Both the position numbers and the translations under genes were made by a program. Of a DNA stretch of 23,052 nucleotides, positions 7,466 through 16,758 are shown piece by piece. The stretch comes from Nemertoderma westbladi. Lineage: Eukaryota; Xenacoelomorpha; Nemertodermatida; Nemertodermatidae. Under the pieces are notes generated by a model that was given only the letters and a program-made list of their open reading frames with translations, searched no databases and was not told the origin of the DNA. Location: assembly GCA_032718475.1 (NCBI GenBank), contig JAUCBJ010007958.1:1-23052 (forward strand), written 5' to 3'. How positions within the stretch are numbered: position 1 is the stretch's first letter; each line of letters starts with the position of its first letter.

Positions 7466-10400
7466 GTTAGAATAGAAGTCCAATCGAAAAACACTAAAAA
7501 ATAGACAAAACTGAATGAATTAGTTTAATCATTAATATACAATATATAGTCCTCGTTCTTCGGAAAAAACCGTAAAATAACCCAGTCTTTATTGTCTTAA
7601 TTATTTAATTAATTAATTTTATTTGTTTCACTTGGATCCCCTCTATCAATCTGTTGCATTTCTTATTATTTTAGGTATTCGAGTCTGGATCAGATGAGAG
7701 CGAGGATTGGACCAGTTATAACACTCGTTTGTTCGGTTCCCGACCAAACGACGGAGTTCCTACGCGCACCTAGTGAGTTTATAGATGGGGGGGGGGGGGG
7801 GGGGGGGGGGTTACAAAGTTAACAAATGCTAAGTTTATTATACTTTTATATATTTCCAGTTCTGCTGACCCAGGAATGCGACTCAAGTCCCGCACCGCGG
7901 TCTTCCATAAACCCCAGTCCCAAGAGGACCACAGACGGGTGGTCAGGAAAGGTCTCCCTCCTTTAGCCGCACGGTGAGTTATAAAAAGTTATATTTTTTC
8001 TACCGGAAGTAAAATCCAAACCCGTCACGAGTTCAGAAAACAGGAACGTGAACTGTAAATAAATTATTTTATCTGTATTATAGGGGAAGTTAAGTGCAGG
8101 ATTTAAGATTGCTCTTTATCTCCCTAGGGAGATAAAGTGTCACATAAAAATACATGTTATTAGCGGGATTTAAAGCGCCGCCATAAAGAGCGGTACATCT
8201 GCTATAAGTTGACTCTAAAATACTCGAAAAACATACGGCCCGAGTGTTGGATGTTTACAGCGTAAAGAGAACCCGACCTCGAGGTCACTGTAAACGATTT
8301 TTCGCGCCTCCGTAGGCAAACATACAAAAATACACTCCGTCATGATTCTGATTTAAAAATGCTATAATCCCTACACAATTATTCCCTCCCCCCCCTTCCC
8401 ACCGTAATATTTTATTCCGGTTATATCCAATATTAATTACAACATATTTCCATCCCAGACATCCTTAACCGCCCTCACCCACAATTCCAACCAATATTGC
8501 CGGCTACTCCCCTACAAATTATCGCTATCCAATGAAGGAGGTCGGTCGCTACACAACCTCCCTCCTTTCTCTCATTGGCCCCTTAATACGCCAACCTTCA
8601 CCCACCTATTAATCTCACCCAGTTATTAACAAAGGAATGATTGATAACCATCAAACTATATTGCCATTCATTAATAATCGGTTATTGGTCAGTCTAACAA
8701 CCACATATTAATTATATTTTACATGGGTTGAATGTAAAATCACTGCACAAGAAAGACAAACTGTGTTTAGGTGATAATTAGGGGTCAACTTCTTATTGAC
8801 CGCACACCGGGTTTAAAATGGGTTTGGATGGAAAAGTCAGTCACAAAAACCAGCCTTCATAGTTGGCCGCCTCGGCAACTAAACTAGGCTCTGCTCCAAG
8901 GTAGGGATGCGACAGAGCTAAAATATCATCCGGAGCCGGAGCCCGGAGGTTCCTCCGGATTACAATATGAGCTCCGGCCGGAGACGGAGCCGGAGCCGGA
9001 GGTTTGGTGATTGATAATTCCAGTGTATTATTATATTAGACATAAACAGATATATGTCCATGGGGGGGGGGGGGGGGGGGGATTTGATGTAATTTCTTAC
9101 GCGGTGAATTAATATCTCGCCTCAATGTTAAATTATCAATTAAGGGAAATGCGCAATTTACAGTCGCATACTATTATTATCAAAACAATAAACTAACTAT
9201 ATTCAATATAACAGGTTACAGTTTTTTTTTGTAGTAGTCAGCAGTTATTTGCGTCGATTTTCCCCTGGAGAGGGAAGGGACGAATTTATATTGCGTCCAA
9301 AGACTCCCTGCTGTAAAATGGTACATCAATGAATGGGTATCGTGACGAAGCCAAAAAACTATATTGGGGGTGGGGGGGGGGGGGGGGGGGTGATACTCTA
9401 CCGACATCAAAACAACGCAGGACATTATTATGACCATCGCTAATTATGTGTATAATTTATGTCAGGTAATACGTCATAGGTCCTATAGTCGTTAGGTCCC
9501 GTGACATAATGTCCTGCGACAATAGATCCTTAGTTACAACAGCTATAATTACTAGTATAAAATTAATCTGTAACATGTGCTGTCGAGTCTCGTTTATTGT
9601 TTTGGTTAGAATAATACCGGTCCGTCACTATATAACGTGCACCCTTCTCGACTGAAAAAACGACATGAACAGTACCAACCTGTTGTGGATGGGGGTGGGG
9701 GTCAGTGGAATTGGGGTTCTATAGACTGACGAACGAAACGAGAGTACATGTACAGTATTTAATATTTTTAATTAGGGAAGAATATTAATTGAATTAACTG
9801 AATCATTTCAATGTTTTTGTTTAAATATTTACACAATTTCACAAGGGTGGGTGGGGCTTTATTGGGAAACTTAAAAAAACAAACTGTAAATTACTTAATG
9901 AGTTATTACGTTAATTACTATGGTATTTACATTATTCATACATCAGAAAAACTTATTATTTTAATTCAAATTTCAACAACATAAGCTCCGGATTGGCTCC
10001 GGGTTAATTTGCCCGGAGCCGGAACCAGAGCCGGAACTAGAAAATTGGCCCGGAGCTCCGGAGCCGGAGCCGGAGCTCTGTCGCATCCCTACTCCAAGGT
10101 ATTGGACTTCTTTTTTCCCAGGCCGGCCTTAGCGGGTTCGCGGTTGATGGGAAGGTAAGACGTTACCGCCTAGAACTGGGATCTCTGGCTAACTAGCCCC
10201 AGAGCGCTCGCGTACTCTGTCCACTTGCTACTTTGTTCCTTTCAGGACCGACTATTTCGTTTTGGGGGCAAAGTAGCAGTGTCCCTATAGCCTTTGACTC
10301 TGTCAGTTACGGTGGTGCTTGTGCACTCTGTTCGCTGGCTATACCAGTTCATCCCAGGCTCGCCAGGATCGACGACTATAGTTTTGAGGGCAAAGTAACA

Positions 10401-13400
10401 GCTAACCATTTGCGTCCAATCGGTCCCACCCCTGTTTGGACTCGGATGGTAACCTGGTGTTCTGCATTTATCACCAAGTTCCAATAGCGGGAAGCTGCAC
10501 CAAGTTTATTACGATTTTCCATAACGTTGACGATTTTCTACGATAACCTTTTGGTTATATTTTTTCAGAGTATATTTAGCAAAACGAAACGACTAAAAAT
10601 ACTGTATTTTTCTGTATATTTAGGATTGTTTTTTAATATTTTGAGGCTATACTTTGGATCCTAACGGACCCACAGCACCCTTCGCCCGGTTTCTCTTTTT
10701 CCTCATCCCAGAGGTTTTTCTATGGTGTTACAGTTCACTATTTTTATATGCCAGAAGGGAGCAATATACATCTTGGGAAGAACAGAAATCACTGTGATTT
10801 TGCACTATCGTGAAGGGTTGTGGATGTCCGTAAATAACAAGTCATTGAAGGACCGTGTGATAGAGGGAAATATTTTTATGACAGCCGGGAACCAAAACAA
10901 TAAGGGGAAATGTAGCACTTCTTGGAACCTTTAGAGATTCAAAGCCGTTTTAGGAGCTAATCGTGCCAAGAGGCACGAGAAATGCATTACAGTCACGGAC
11001 GTCGTGTTAGCCTCGAGAACTTCCTGGTGACGAGGATTGGAAGAGAACGATGAGTAATCCGGTCGTCGGTCGTCCCGAATATATAGGAAACAGGAAGATG
11101 GGAAATATGTGGATTTGGGAGACGCGCAAGTCGTAAATCTTGTAGACGACAAGGAAGTTCAACAGCGATTTACAGAGGATAAAAGGCAAATTTATGGACT
11201 AAAATTTCATATTATTGCAGGAGAATAAAGTAGCTTTATTTCCTTTATTAATTTTCCATATAATTGACCAAGATGGGCAAGTTATTCATCTGGTTCTCAG
11301 CTGAAAATGAATTTTTAAATAACATTTTTAAACAATTTTTTTCGGCATGTCTGTCTCCTTTCGTTATACCATCCCTGTTTGTATTTGCTGCGCTAAAACT
11401 AAAGTCTCTTCAATTTAAACTAATGTTGATATTTATAAATTTCCTTCGAACTAAATATACGATTTCTTTGAACAGAAATATCCCGTTGCACTTTTTAGAT
11501 TTTAAAGGCTTTAGTTTACCAAATTGCCATGTTTATGTTACAGATCTCGTGGTAGCGGCCCTACTCCACTTGATAAATTTGAAGAGGAGCGCCGATTGGC
11601 TAAACTACGTTACTATAACACCCAATTAGCCGCCGCCCTGCAACGTAAAAGGTGAGTCATAGTGAATTAAATTGATATAAATAAACATTTCTTTATTTAA
11701 TTAATATGATAAATTAATTGAGGTGTCATAAAGTGCCATTACTTCACGTGATGAGTGAAAAATTTAAACAGATGCAAATAAAAGTAAATAAATTAATATT
11801 TTAGTAATTATGTTGTATCGCAGAGATAAGGAATTATTGCGGCAATGGCGTCACGATCAGAAAGCCTTGAAAGCTAAACAGTTTGCTGTGGAGAGTTCGA
11901 GACTTGTAGCCACCGCCCCTTACGCTCAGGATATCAGTTTATTTCAACGGAAGACAGACATTATTAAGGTTCGGTTATTTCAAACTCTTTACATTACGCT
12001 GATCCAAATGATCCAATTTTTTTTCACCTTCCATTTCTTCTCGTGTGTTGCGTAGGTCGGTCGGTCGGCCTTACCGTATCGTTATTTGCTGACGTTCATC
12101 GGCAAACCTACAATTTAAATAATTTACGTCTTTTGCAATAGTATAATATTTAGAACTTGTAAGTGTAATGTACCACTTTACATGATTATATAGCACAGGT
12201 GATTTTCTAGCACAGTAATGTAACGTATAAGTTACCGACAGGCGAGCTGTAACATGTTAGTACAGTCGTACTCGACACCACACTATACTATACTACAATG
12301 AGTCGAGCGGAATTCCGGTTCCGGCCGGAATTAGCAGTTCCGGTTCCCGGAACCGGAATTGGTATACCGGAACTATACTTTTTTGAAGCAAGTGAGATTA
12401 ATCGCATTTTTTCACAAACATCTCTTTTTTTTCAAAATTATAGCTGAAAATTATGATTTATATATTTTATATGTTTAGTCAATTAACGCACAGTTTTACT
12501 TATACATCTCAGACTTTGTTGGCTTCGAATTCAATAATTGACTATATATACAATCATCTGAATGTACAGATAGACTCAGATATTTGACTCTAACTAAAAC
12601 TAACATCATTAAACTTTTGACTCTAACTAAACTAAACTGAAAGCCTACTGGAAAATGTGTCGATTTTTGTTTTCATTGTTTTAAGTTTCCATTGCCTAAA
12701 TGCACTCGTAAATTTCAAGTTTAACTGTATTGAACTTTTTGTACAAAAAATTCCGGTTCCGGTTCCGGTAAAATTGGTCTCATTCCGGTTCCGGTTGCGG
12801 TAAAAATGTAATTCCGCCCGACTCCTGATACTACACTCGATGTACATCTCGGTAAACCCTGTTGCATCTCATCTCTGTAATTTTAATAGTTATATATAAT
12901 TCCAGTTTGAATTCTCCCTTTATTGTATTTAGTTTATATCTCGTTTTTACAGGAAGAGATCCGTTCTCGCCATGCAGCTCTAAGGACTCACCAACGACTA
13001 GACACTGACTCAGTTGAGCTCGTGAGAGAACGAGCTGTACAAGAGAAGTTGGCCAAACATATAGAGAATATGAATGAGAGACGGCGAAATCCTAAAGGTA
13101 CTGCTGCTCAAGAGATGGTGGCAGCCGAGAGAGAGTTAAATATTGTAAGTTTATATAGGGAGCGGTAAATATTGTAAGTTTATATAGGGAGAGGTAAATA
13201 TTGTAAGTTTATATAGGGAGAGGTAAATATTGTAAGTTTATATAGGGAGCGGTAAATATTGTAAGTTTATATAGGGAGAGGTAAATATTGTAAGTTTATA
13301 AAGGGAGAGGTAAATATTGTAAGTTTATAAAGGGAGAGGTAAATATTGTAAGTTTATAAAGGGAGAGTTAAATATTGTAAGTTTATATAGGGAGAGGTAA

Positions 13401-15755
13401 ATATTGTAAGTTTATATAGGGAGCGGTAAATATTGTAAGTTTATATAGGGAGAGTTAAATATTGTAAGTTTATATAGGGAGAGGTAAATATTGTAAGTTT
13501 ATATAGGGAGCGGTAAATATTGTAAGTTTATATAGGGAGCGGTAAATATTGTAAGTTTATATAGGGAGAGGTAAATATTGTAAGTTTATATAGGGAGCGG
13601 TAAATATTGTAAGTTTATATAGGGAGCGGTAAATATTGTAAGTTTATATAGGGAGCGGTAAATATTGTAAGTTTATATAGGGAGAGGTAAATATTGTAAG
13701 TTTATAAAGGGAGAGGTAAATATTGTAAGTTTATATAGGGAGCGGTAAATATTGTAAGTTTATATAGGGAGCGGTAAATATTGTAAGTTTATATAGGGAG
13801 CGGTAAATATTGTAAGTTTATATAGAGAGAGTTAAATATTGTAAGTTTATATAGGGAGCGGTAAATATTGTAAGTTTATATAGGGAGAGGTAAATATTGT
13901 AAGTTTATATAGGGAGCGGTAAATATTGTAAGTTTATATAGGGAGCGGTAAATATTGTAAGTTTATATAGGGAGCGGTAAATATTGTAAGTTTATATAGG
14001 GAGAGGTAAATATTGTAAATTTATATATTTTTATTCCAAAATTGTAACATTACTCAACGCCTTTAGTAACAGCGAGTTGTTATTTAGAACTTTACAACTT
14101 TAGAAGACATTACAGCATTGTATTGGCCTGTACATTTAGTATTATATTTGGTATTATTGTTTACGTGGTATCCCATGACGGCGTTAAGTAATGTCCACTA
14201 AGGGGACATTACTTAACGCCGTTATTGGATACCACGTAAACAATAGGTGGAAATTTGCCTGACAGCCAGATAGGCCTACTGCATTACCTACCGGTAGGCG
14301 GGGTATAGCTATTAATAACCAGTAGGGCCTAGCTATATTATTATAACATGGCTCAAAACGCCACCATAAATATAAGCTAAATTATTTATAACATAATTTA
14401 TGTCATTTTTACATTTATTTATACAGCAACTAATATAATTTGTGCAGTTTCTATCACTTATAATACAAATACAATCATTTCGTAATGTTAAAATTTTGGA
14501 ATAAAACTACATACATACTTGTTACAAAGTACTTTACAGTGTTATGATCCTCGTGGCTTTATTTTCACTCACTCAATAACGTTCGTTCGTGTAACAAAGC
14601 CACTCGGATCATCACACTGTAAAGTGCTACTTTACTCGTATGTCACGTACACGTTTACACGTATGTCACGTACACGTTTACACGTATGTCACGTACACGT
14701 TTACTCGTATGTCACGTACACGTTTACTCGTATGTGACATACACGTTTACTCGTATGTCACGTACACGTTTACTCGTATGTCACGTACACGTTTACTCGT
14801 ATGTCACGTACACGTTTACTCGTATGTCACGTACACGTTTACACGTATGTCACGTACACGTTTACACGTATGTCACACGTACACGTTTACTCGTATGTCA
14901 CGTACACGTTTACTCGTATGTCACGTACACGTTTACTCGTATGTGACATACACGTTTACTCGTATGTCACGTACACGTTTACTCGTATGTCACGTACACG
15001 TTTACTCGTATGTCACGTACACGTTTACTCGTATGTCACGTACACGTTTACTCGTATGTGACATACACAATTACTCGTATGTCACGTACACGTTTACTCG
15101 TATGTCACGTACACGTTTACTCGTATGTCACGTACACGTTTACTCGTATGTCACGTACGCGTTTACTCGTATGTCACGTACACGTTTACTCGTATGTCAC
15201 GTACACTTTTACTCGTATGTCACGTACACGTTTACTCGTATGTCACGTACGCGTTTACTCGTATGTCACGTACACGTTTACTCGTATGTCACGTACACGT
15301 TTACTCGTATGTCACGTACACGTTTACTCGTATGTCACGTACACGTTTACTCGTATGTCACGTACGCGTTTACTCGTATGTCACGTACACGTTTACTCGT
15401 ATGTAAATCCTACAACTCATACAATGTTGATTTATAAAATACAAATTCAGTGTCAATACCTGCCTTGTCGTCAATCTCACATACTGATTACAGGAATGCC
15501 AATATTTCTGCTCGAAAAAATGTGTTCGAGTTGAAAATGGCGTCTTAGCTTCTGTATACTCATGAGTTGACATTTATTAAAAGTTTTGTTTTGAATATTA
15601 TATTAAGTATTGCTAAAAAAAAATACAGTTTTTCTCAGTTCAATTTATTTTGATATAAAAACTTCTTCAATTTTCAGGCTAAGGAACTTCAACGTGAATT
15701 GGAAGCTTCGCGAATGGCGACGGAATACCGTTTCAGAGCATTTACAGCCAATTAG
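7343..15755 (+). CDS. Seven-exon host gene for a charged coiled-coil-like protein, family not recognised (5'-partial)
   Basis: Coding exons: 7343-7465, 7675-7772, 7860-7973, 11544-11651, 11824-11968, 12953-13144 and 15678-15755. They total 858 nt, or 285 residues plus TAG. Every junction is GT-AG and every codon phase matches (0, 2, 2, 2, 0, 0), which would not happen by chance. The N-terminal third is polar and of mixed composition (GHQGNNNGSISNSFSDLQ). From exon 4 the protein is rich in E, K, R, Q, L and A (FEEERRLAKLRYYNTQLAAA, ELLRQWRHDQKALKAKQ) and is probably long helices or coiled coil. There is no signal peptide or membrane segment in the visible part. I cannot name the family; cytoskeletal or ciliary coiled-coil proteins often look like this, but that is only a guess. 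The start codon is not visible, and a donor-like site just after the stop leaves the 3' end open to question. Confidence 0.8.
7675..7772 (+). CDS. Host gene exon 2
   Basis: Acceptor TTATTATTTTAG and donor CTA|GTGAGT. It opens VFESGSDESEDWTSYNTRLF, an acidic stretch, and leaves two bases (TA) that complete a Tyr codon with the next exon. Followed by an 87-nt intron that contains 24 consecutive G. Confidence 0.75.
7787..7810. repeat. Poly-G run (24 G) inside an 87-nt intron
   Basis: The run starts 14 nt after the exon 2 donor and takes up over a quarter of intron 2. Confidence 0.9.
7860..7973 (+). CDS. Host gene exon 3
   Basis: Acceptor TATATTTCCAG and donor CACG|GTGAGT. It encodes SADPGMRLKSRTAVFHKPQ and, further on, KGLPPLAA, ending with CG. 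It is basic and proline-containing. The 3.6-kb intron that follows holds a hAT element and a candidate 33-nt alternative exon. Confidence 0.75.
8114..8137. repeat. Perfect 24-bp palindrome
   Basis: CTTTATCTCCCT followed directly by its exact reverse complement, with no loop. It could extrude as a cruciform or be a dimeric protein site; no function is assigned. Confidence 0.85.
8490..8690. promoter_or_regulatory. Cluster of CCAAT/ATTGG motifs in intron 3
   Basis: CCAAT near 8490 and 8529, ATTGG near 8574 and 8684. CCAAT is the binding core of NF-Y. The 8529 and 8574 motifs sit in an inverted pair (CCAATGAAGGAGG and CCTCC...TCATTGG). No TATA box or start codon follows clearly, so an internal promoter is only a possibility. 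Confidence 0.2.
8902..10091. mobile_element. Non-autonomous hAT element with 8-bp target duplication (1190 bp)
   Basis: It begins TAGGGATGCGACAGAGCT and ends with the exact reverse complement. It is flanked by CTCCAAGG at 8894-8901 and 10092-10099, a perfect 8-bp duplication, as expected of hAT transposition. Dense CCGGAG hexamers lie just inside both ends, resembling hAT subterminal transposase-binding repeats. The interior holds two G runs (9062-9081, 9372-9390) and a segment also found at 18672-18905. No transposase frame. Inserted in intron 3 of the host gene. Confidence 0.9.
9062..9303. repeat. Dispersed repeat with poly-G head, copy 1
   Basis: G20, then a diverged match to 18672-18905. 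Shared blocks include GAATTAATATC(T/C)CGCCTCA, AACAATAAACTAA, ACAGGTTACAGTTTT and CCCCTGGAGAGGGA, ending at ATTGCGTCC. Lies inside the hAT element. Confidence 0.7.
10122..10154 (+). CDS. Candidate 33-nt in-frame alternative exon of the host gene
   Basis: It is flanked by a strong pyrimidine-rich acceptor (CTTCTTTTTTCCCAG) and a consensus donor (GGGAAG|GTAAGA). Its length is a multiple of three. Placed between exons 3 and 4 (phase 2), it adds PALAGSRLMGR with no stop. The hAT right target duplication ends only 22 nt before the exon. Splicing evidence is needed; it may also be chance or a decaying exon. Confidence 0.4.
10155..10721. other. Intron 3, middle part, with a duplicated 35-bp motif
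   Basis: AGGACCGACTAT...GGGCAAAGTA at 10242-10277 recurs, slightly changed, at 10367-10402, about 125 bp on. The first copy also forms a hairpin with ACTTGCTACTTTGTTCC near 10223. Frames of 80-84 codons run on both strands, with no recognisable motif. Confidence 0.45.
10722..11227 (+). pseudogene. Possible decayed coding fragment with in-frame stops, family not recognised
   Basis: One frame stays protein-like across about 168 codons while broken by stops at 10932 (TAG), near 11028 (TGA), near 11052 (TAA) and finally near 11225 (TAA). Legible stretches include RFKAVLGANRAKRHEKCITV and, later, EDGKYVDLGDAQVVNLVDD and KEVQQRFTEDKRQIYGLKF. It could be a dead transposable-element gene or a dead host exon, lying in intron 3. 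I do not recognise it, and the composition is the only support. Confidence 0.25.
11544..11651 (+). CDS. Host gene exon 4
   Basis: Acceptor TTATGTTACAG and donor AAAAG|GTGAGT. The A from this exon completes CG|A (Arg). It encodes SRGSGPTPLDKFEEERRLAK and then a helix-like LRYYNTQLAAALQRK. A longer overlapping frame (11264-11629) in another register is only a shadow. Confidence 0.78.
11824..11968 (+). CDS. Host gene exon 5
   Basis: Acceptor TTGTATCGCAG and donor TTAAG|GTTCGG. It encodes RDKELLRQWRHDQKALKAKQ and, further on, PYAQDISLFQRKTDIIK. Highly charged, probably helical, with a central PYAQ break. Ends in phase 0. Confidence 0.78.
12298..12827. mobile_element. Non-autonomous hAT-like element (about 530 bp) with 8-bp target duplication
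   Basis: ATACTACA flanks both sides (12290-12297 and 12828-12835). The right end, read inward, is CAGGAGTCGGGCGGAATT; the left is ATGAGTCGAGCGGAATT, so the arms match with small changes. TTCCGG/CCGGTT repeats crowd both subterminal regions. No transposase. Lies in intron 5. Confidence 0.82.
12953..13144 (+). CDS. Host gene exon 6
   Basis: Acceptor TCGTTTTTACAG and donor AATATT|GTAAGT. It encodes EEIRSRHAALRTHQRLDTDS, ENMNERRRNPKGTAAQEMV and AAERELNI: 64 codons, phase 0. Its last bases and the donor form the first copy of the 29-bp minisatellite that fills the start of the next intron. Confidence 0.8.
13145..14014 (+). repeat. 29-bp minisatellite, 30 exact-length units, each carrying a splice donor
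   Basis: The unit begins GTAAGTTTATATAGGGAG and ends GGTAAATATT. All 30 units are exactly 29 bp; variants differ mainly at GCGG/GAGG/GAGT and TATATA/TATAAA. The array starts at the first base of intron 6, and the exon's end (GAGTTAAATATT) matches the unit's end. A 31st, degenerate copy begins GTAAAT at 14015. Read in the exon's frame, each unit gives a stop at TAA. Confidence 0.95.
14156..14244. repeat. Near-perfect hairpin, 41-bp arms
   Basis: The left arm starts ATTGTTTACGTGGTATCC and the right arm ends with its complement. GGCGTTAAGTAATGTCC pairs fully with GGACATTACTTAACGCC around an 8-nt loop. Probably a tiny foldback element. A diverged half (AACATTACTCAACGCC) lies at about 14044. Confidence 0.85.
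14245..14527. other. Intron 6 spacer
   Basis: AT-rich; nothing recognised except a short CCTACCGGTAGG palindrome near 14287. Confidence 0.4.
14528..14628. repeat. Foldback element with 33-bp arms beside the 23-bp array
   Basis: The left arm AGTACTTTACAGTGTTATG... (14528-14560) pairs with ...CATCACACTGTAAAGTGCT (14596-14628) with about four mismatches. The right arm is followed almost at once by the minisatellite. Confidence 0.8.
14633..15403 (+). repeat. 23-bp minisatellite (about 33 units)
   Basis: Unit TACTCGTATGTCACGTACACGTT in intron 6. Variants include a GTGACATACAC type (near 14731, 14942 and 15057) and a GTACGCG type. The unit is free of stops in several frames, and its length is not a multiple of three, so long repetitive open frames appear in all three frames; these are artefacts. 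Confidence 0.95.
15678..15755 (+). CDS. Host gene last visible coding exon (exon 7)
   Basis: Acceptor CAATTTTCAG. It encodes AKELQRELEASRMATEYRF and RAFTAN, then TAG at 15753-15755. A consensus donor, CTTCG|GTAAGA, lies 8 nt past the stop (15764). So either the stop is genuine with an intron in the 3' untranslated region, or the reading frame once continued and TAG is a recent nonsense change. Confidence 0.72.
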   Translation, partial: AKELQRELEASRMATEYRFRAFTAN

Positions 15756-15763
15756 ATTCTTCG

Positions 15764-16038
15764 GTAAGACGTCAAGTCAACGAAATAGTAACAATGGGTT
15801 ACCATAACGACCACAAAGTAAACACTGTGGTTGCCGTCCTACCACCACTGCCTAATATTTCACATTTTAAGTACCTTGGTTGATCTTTTTAAGTTGCAAG
15901 GTCCAGCTTAAAAAGTAATTATTCATTACTATTTTTTAAACATTTACAGTATACAACAACAACAATATACGAAGTCTGTATTACGAAATGCAAAATCGAT
16001 GCATTTATAAACGAAGTATGCTAAGTCTCGATCTAATG
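15764..16038. other. 3' flank of the host gene
   Basis: No AATAAA is seen in the first 280 bp after the stop, so the transcript end is unclear. No other feature recognised. Confidence 0.4.
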
Positions 16039-16467
16039 TAGGGTTGCCACTCATCTGGAACGCCTGGAAAACCTGGAATAGTCAGGGAATTTCATTTTTT
16101 CTTGAAATGACAGGAAATTCGTGTAAAAAATTAACAAATCAGTTAAAAGTCGTGGAATTTGATATACAGGACAAGGTGTCATAAGCGAAAATGGGTATAA
16201 TTTTCTCTGCTCGCTTTTTCTCGCCATTCCTTTTCACTAAATCTATTAAACTCTATTTGCTTCTTTGTCAATGTTATGGGTGTGTGTTGTGGTTGTTTGC
16301 CAATATCTTTTACCAATATTTTTTTTGTAATATAATAAGCGATTGAATAAGATAATGCGGACAATATAGATTCTATAAAAATAGTGGACATCCTGCAGTC
16401 AGATATTTTTACAAAGTCAGGGAAAAGTCAGATGGGATATTGAAACTGAAATAGAGTGGCAACCCTG
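16039..16467. mobile_element. hAT-like MITE (about 429 bp)
   Basis: The ends are TAGGGTTGCCACTC and GAGTGGCAACCCTG, inverted repeats of the CAGGGTTGCCA type common in hAT-derived MITEs. GTCAGGGAA motifs occur near both ends. The flanks do not give a clean 8-bp duplication (ATCTAATG against TCAGTGTT), so the insertion is probably old. Confidence 0.65.
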
Positions 16468-16700
16468 TCAGTGTTTCTGAAACAAGAGAATATATACCGT
16501 AATATACGTACCGGTACGTAATTTTTACTCAAAGTTAATGGTTTTAGAAATTTTATTTTCATGCATCTTCTATACCAATTGCTATCAATTGAAGTCAGAA
16601 TATTGGTAGAATATTTAAAGCCAGGCCTTTCAAACTTTAGAAGTTGAATTCTTATTACTTTTTGCAACTTTTCGTGACATCCAGCCAAGGATAATTGGTG

Positions 16701-16751
16701 CACCGGTGCGGTGCTTACGTATTACACCGGTGCATCGGTGCTTGCGTATTA
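16701..16751 (+). repeat. Two-copy tandem repeat (24 and 27 bp)
   Basis: CACCGGTGCGGTGCTTACG... followed by CACCGGTGCATCGGTGCTTG..., both ending CGTATTA. Lies just before the GC-rich minisatellite. Confidence 0.75.
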
Positions 16752-16758
16752 CACCATT

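Larger units (their letters stand above)
7974..8901. other. Intron 3, first part
   Basis: No open frame of note. It contains the perfect palindrome at 8114-8137, a perfect 12-bp palindrome GACCTCGAGGTC near 8276, and several CCAAT/ATTGG pentamers at 8490-8690. Confidence 0.55.

Noticed and set aside
8746-8756. CAAGAAAGA, the histone downstream element consensus
   Set aside because: No histone-type stem-loop within 100 bp upstream; probably chance.
9216-9437. 73-codon minus-strand frame
   Set aside because: Internal to the hAT element and crosses a poly-G run; no motif.
13145-14014. CRISPR-like or repeat-protein array
   Set aside because: Units of 29 bp are directly adjacent without spacers, and each contains an in-frame stop.
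14519-15534. Long open frames rich in SRTRLLVCHVHVYSYVTYTF
   Set aside because: Translation of the 23-bp minisatellite in intron 6, with no independent start or codon evidence.
16179-16391. 70-codon minus-strand frame
   Set aside because: Lies wholly within the hAT-like MITE, with no transposase motif.
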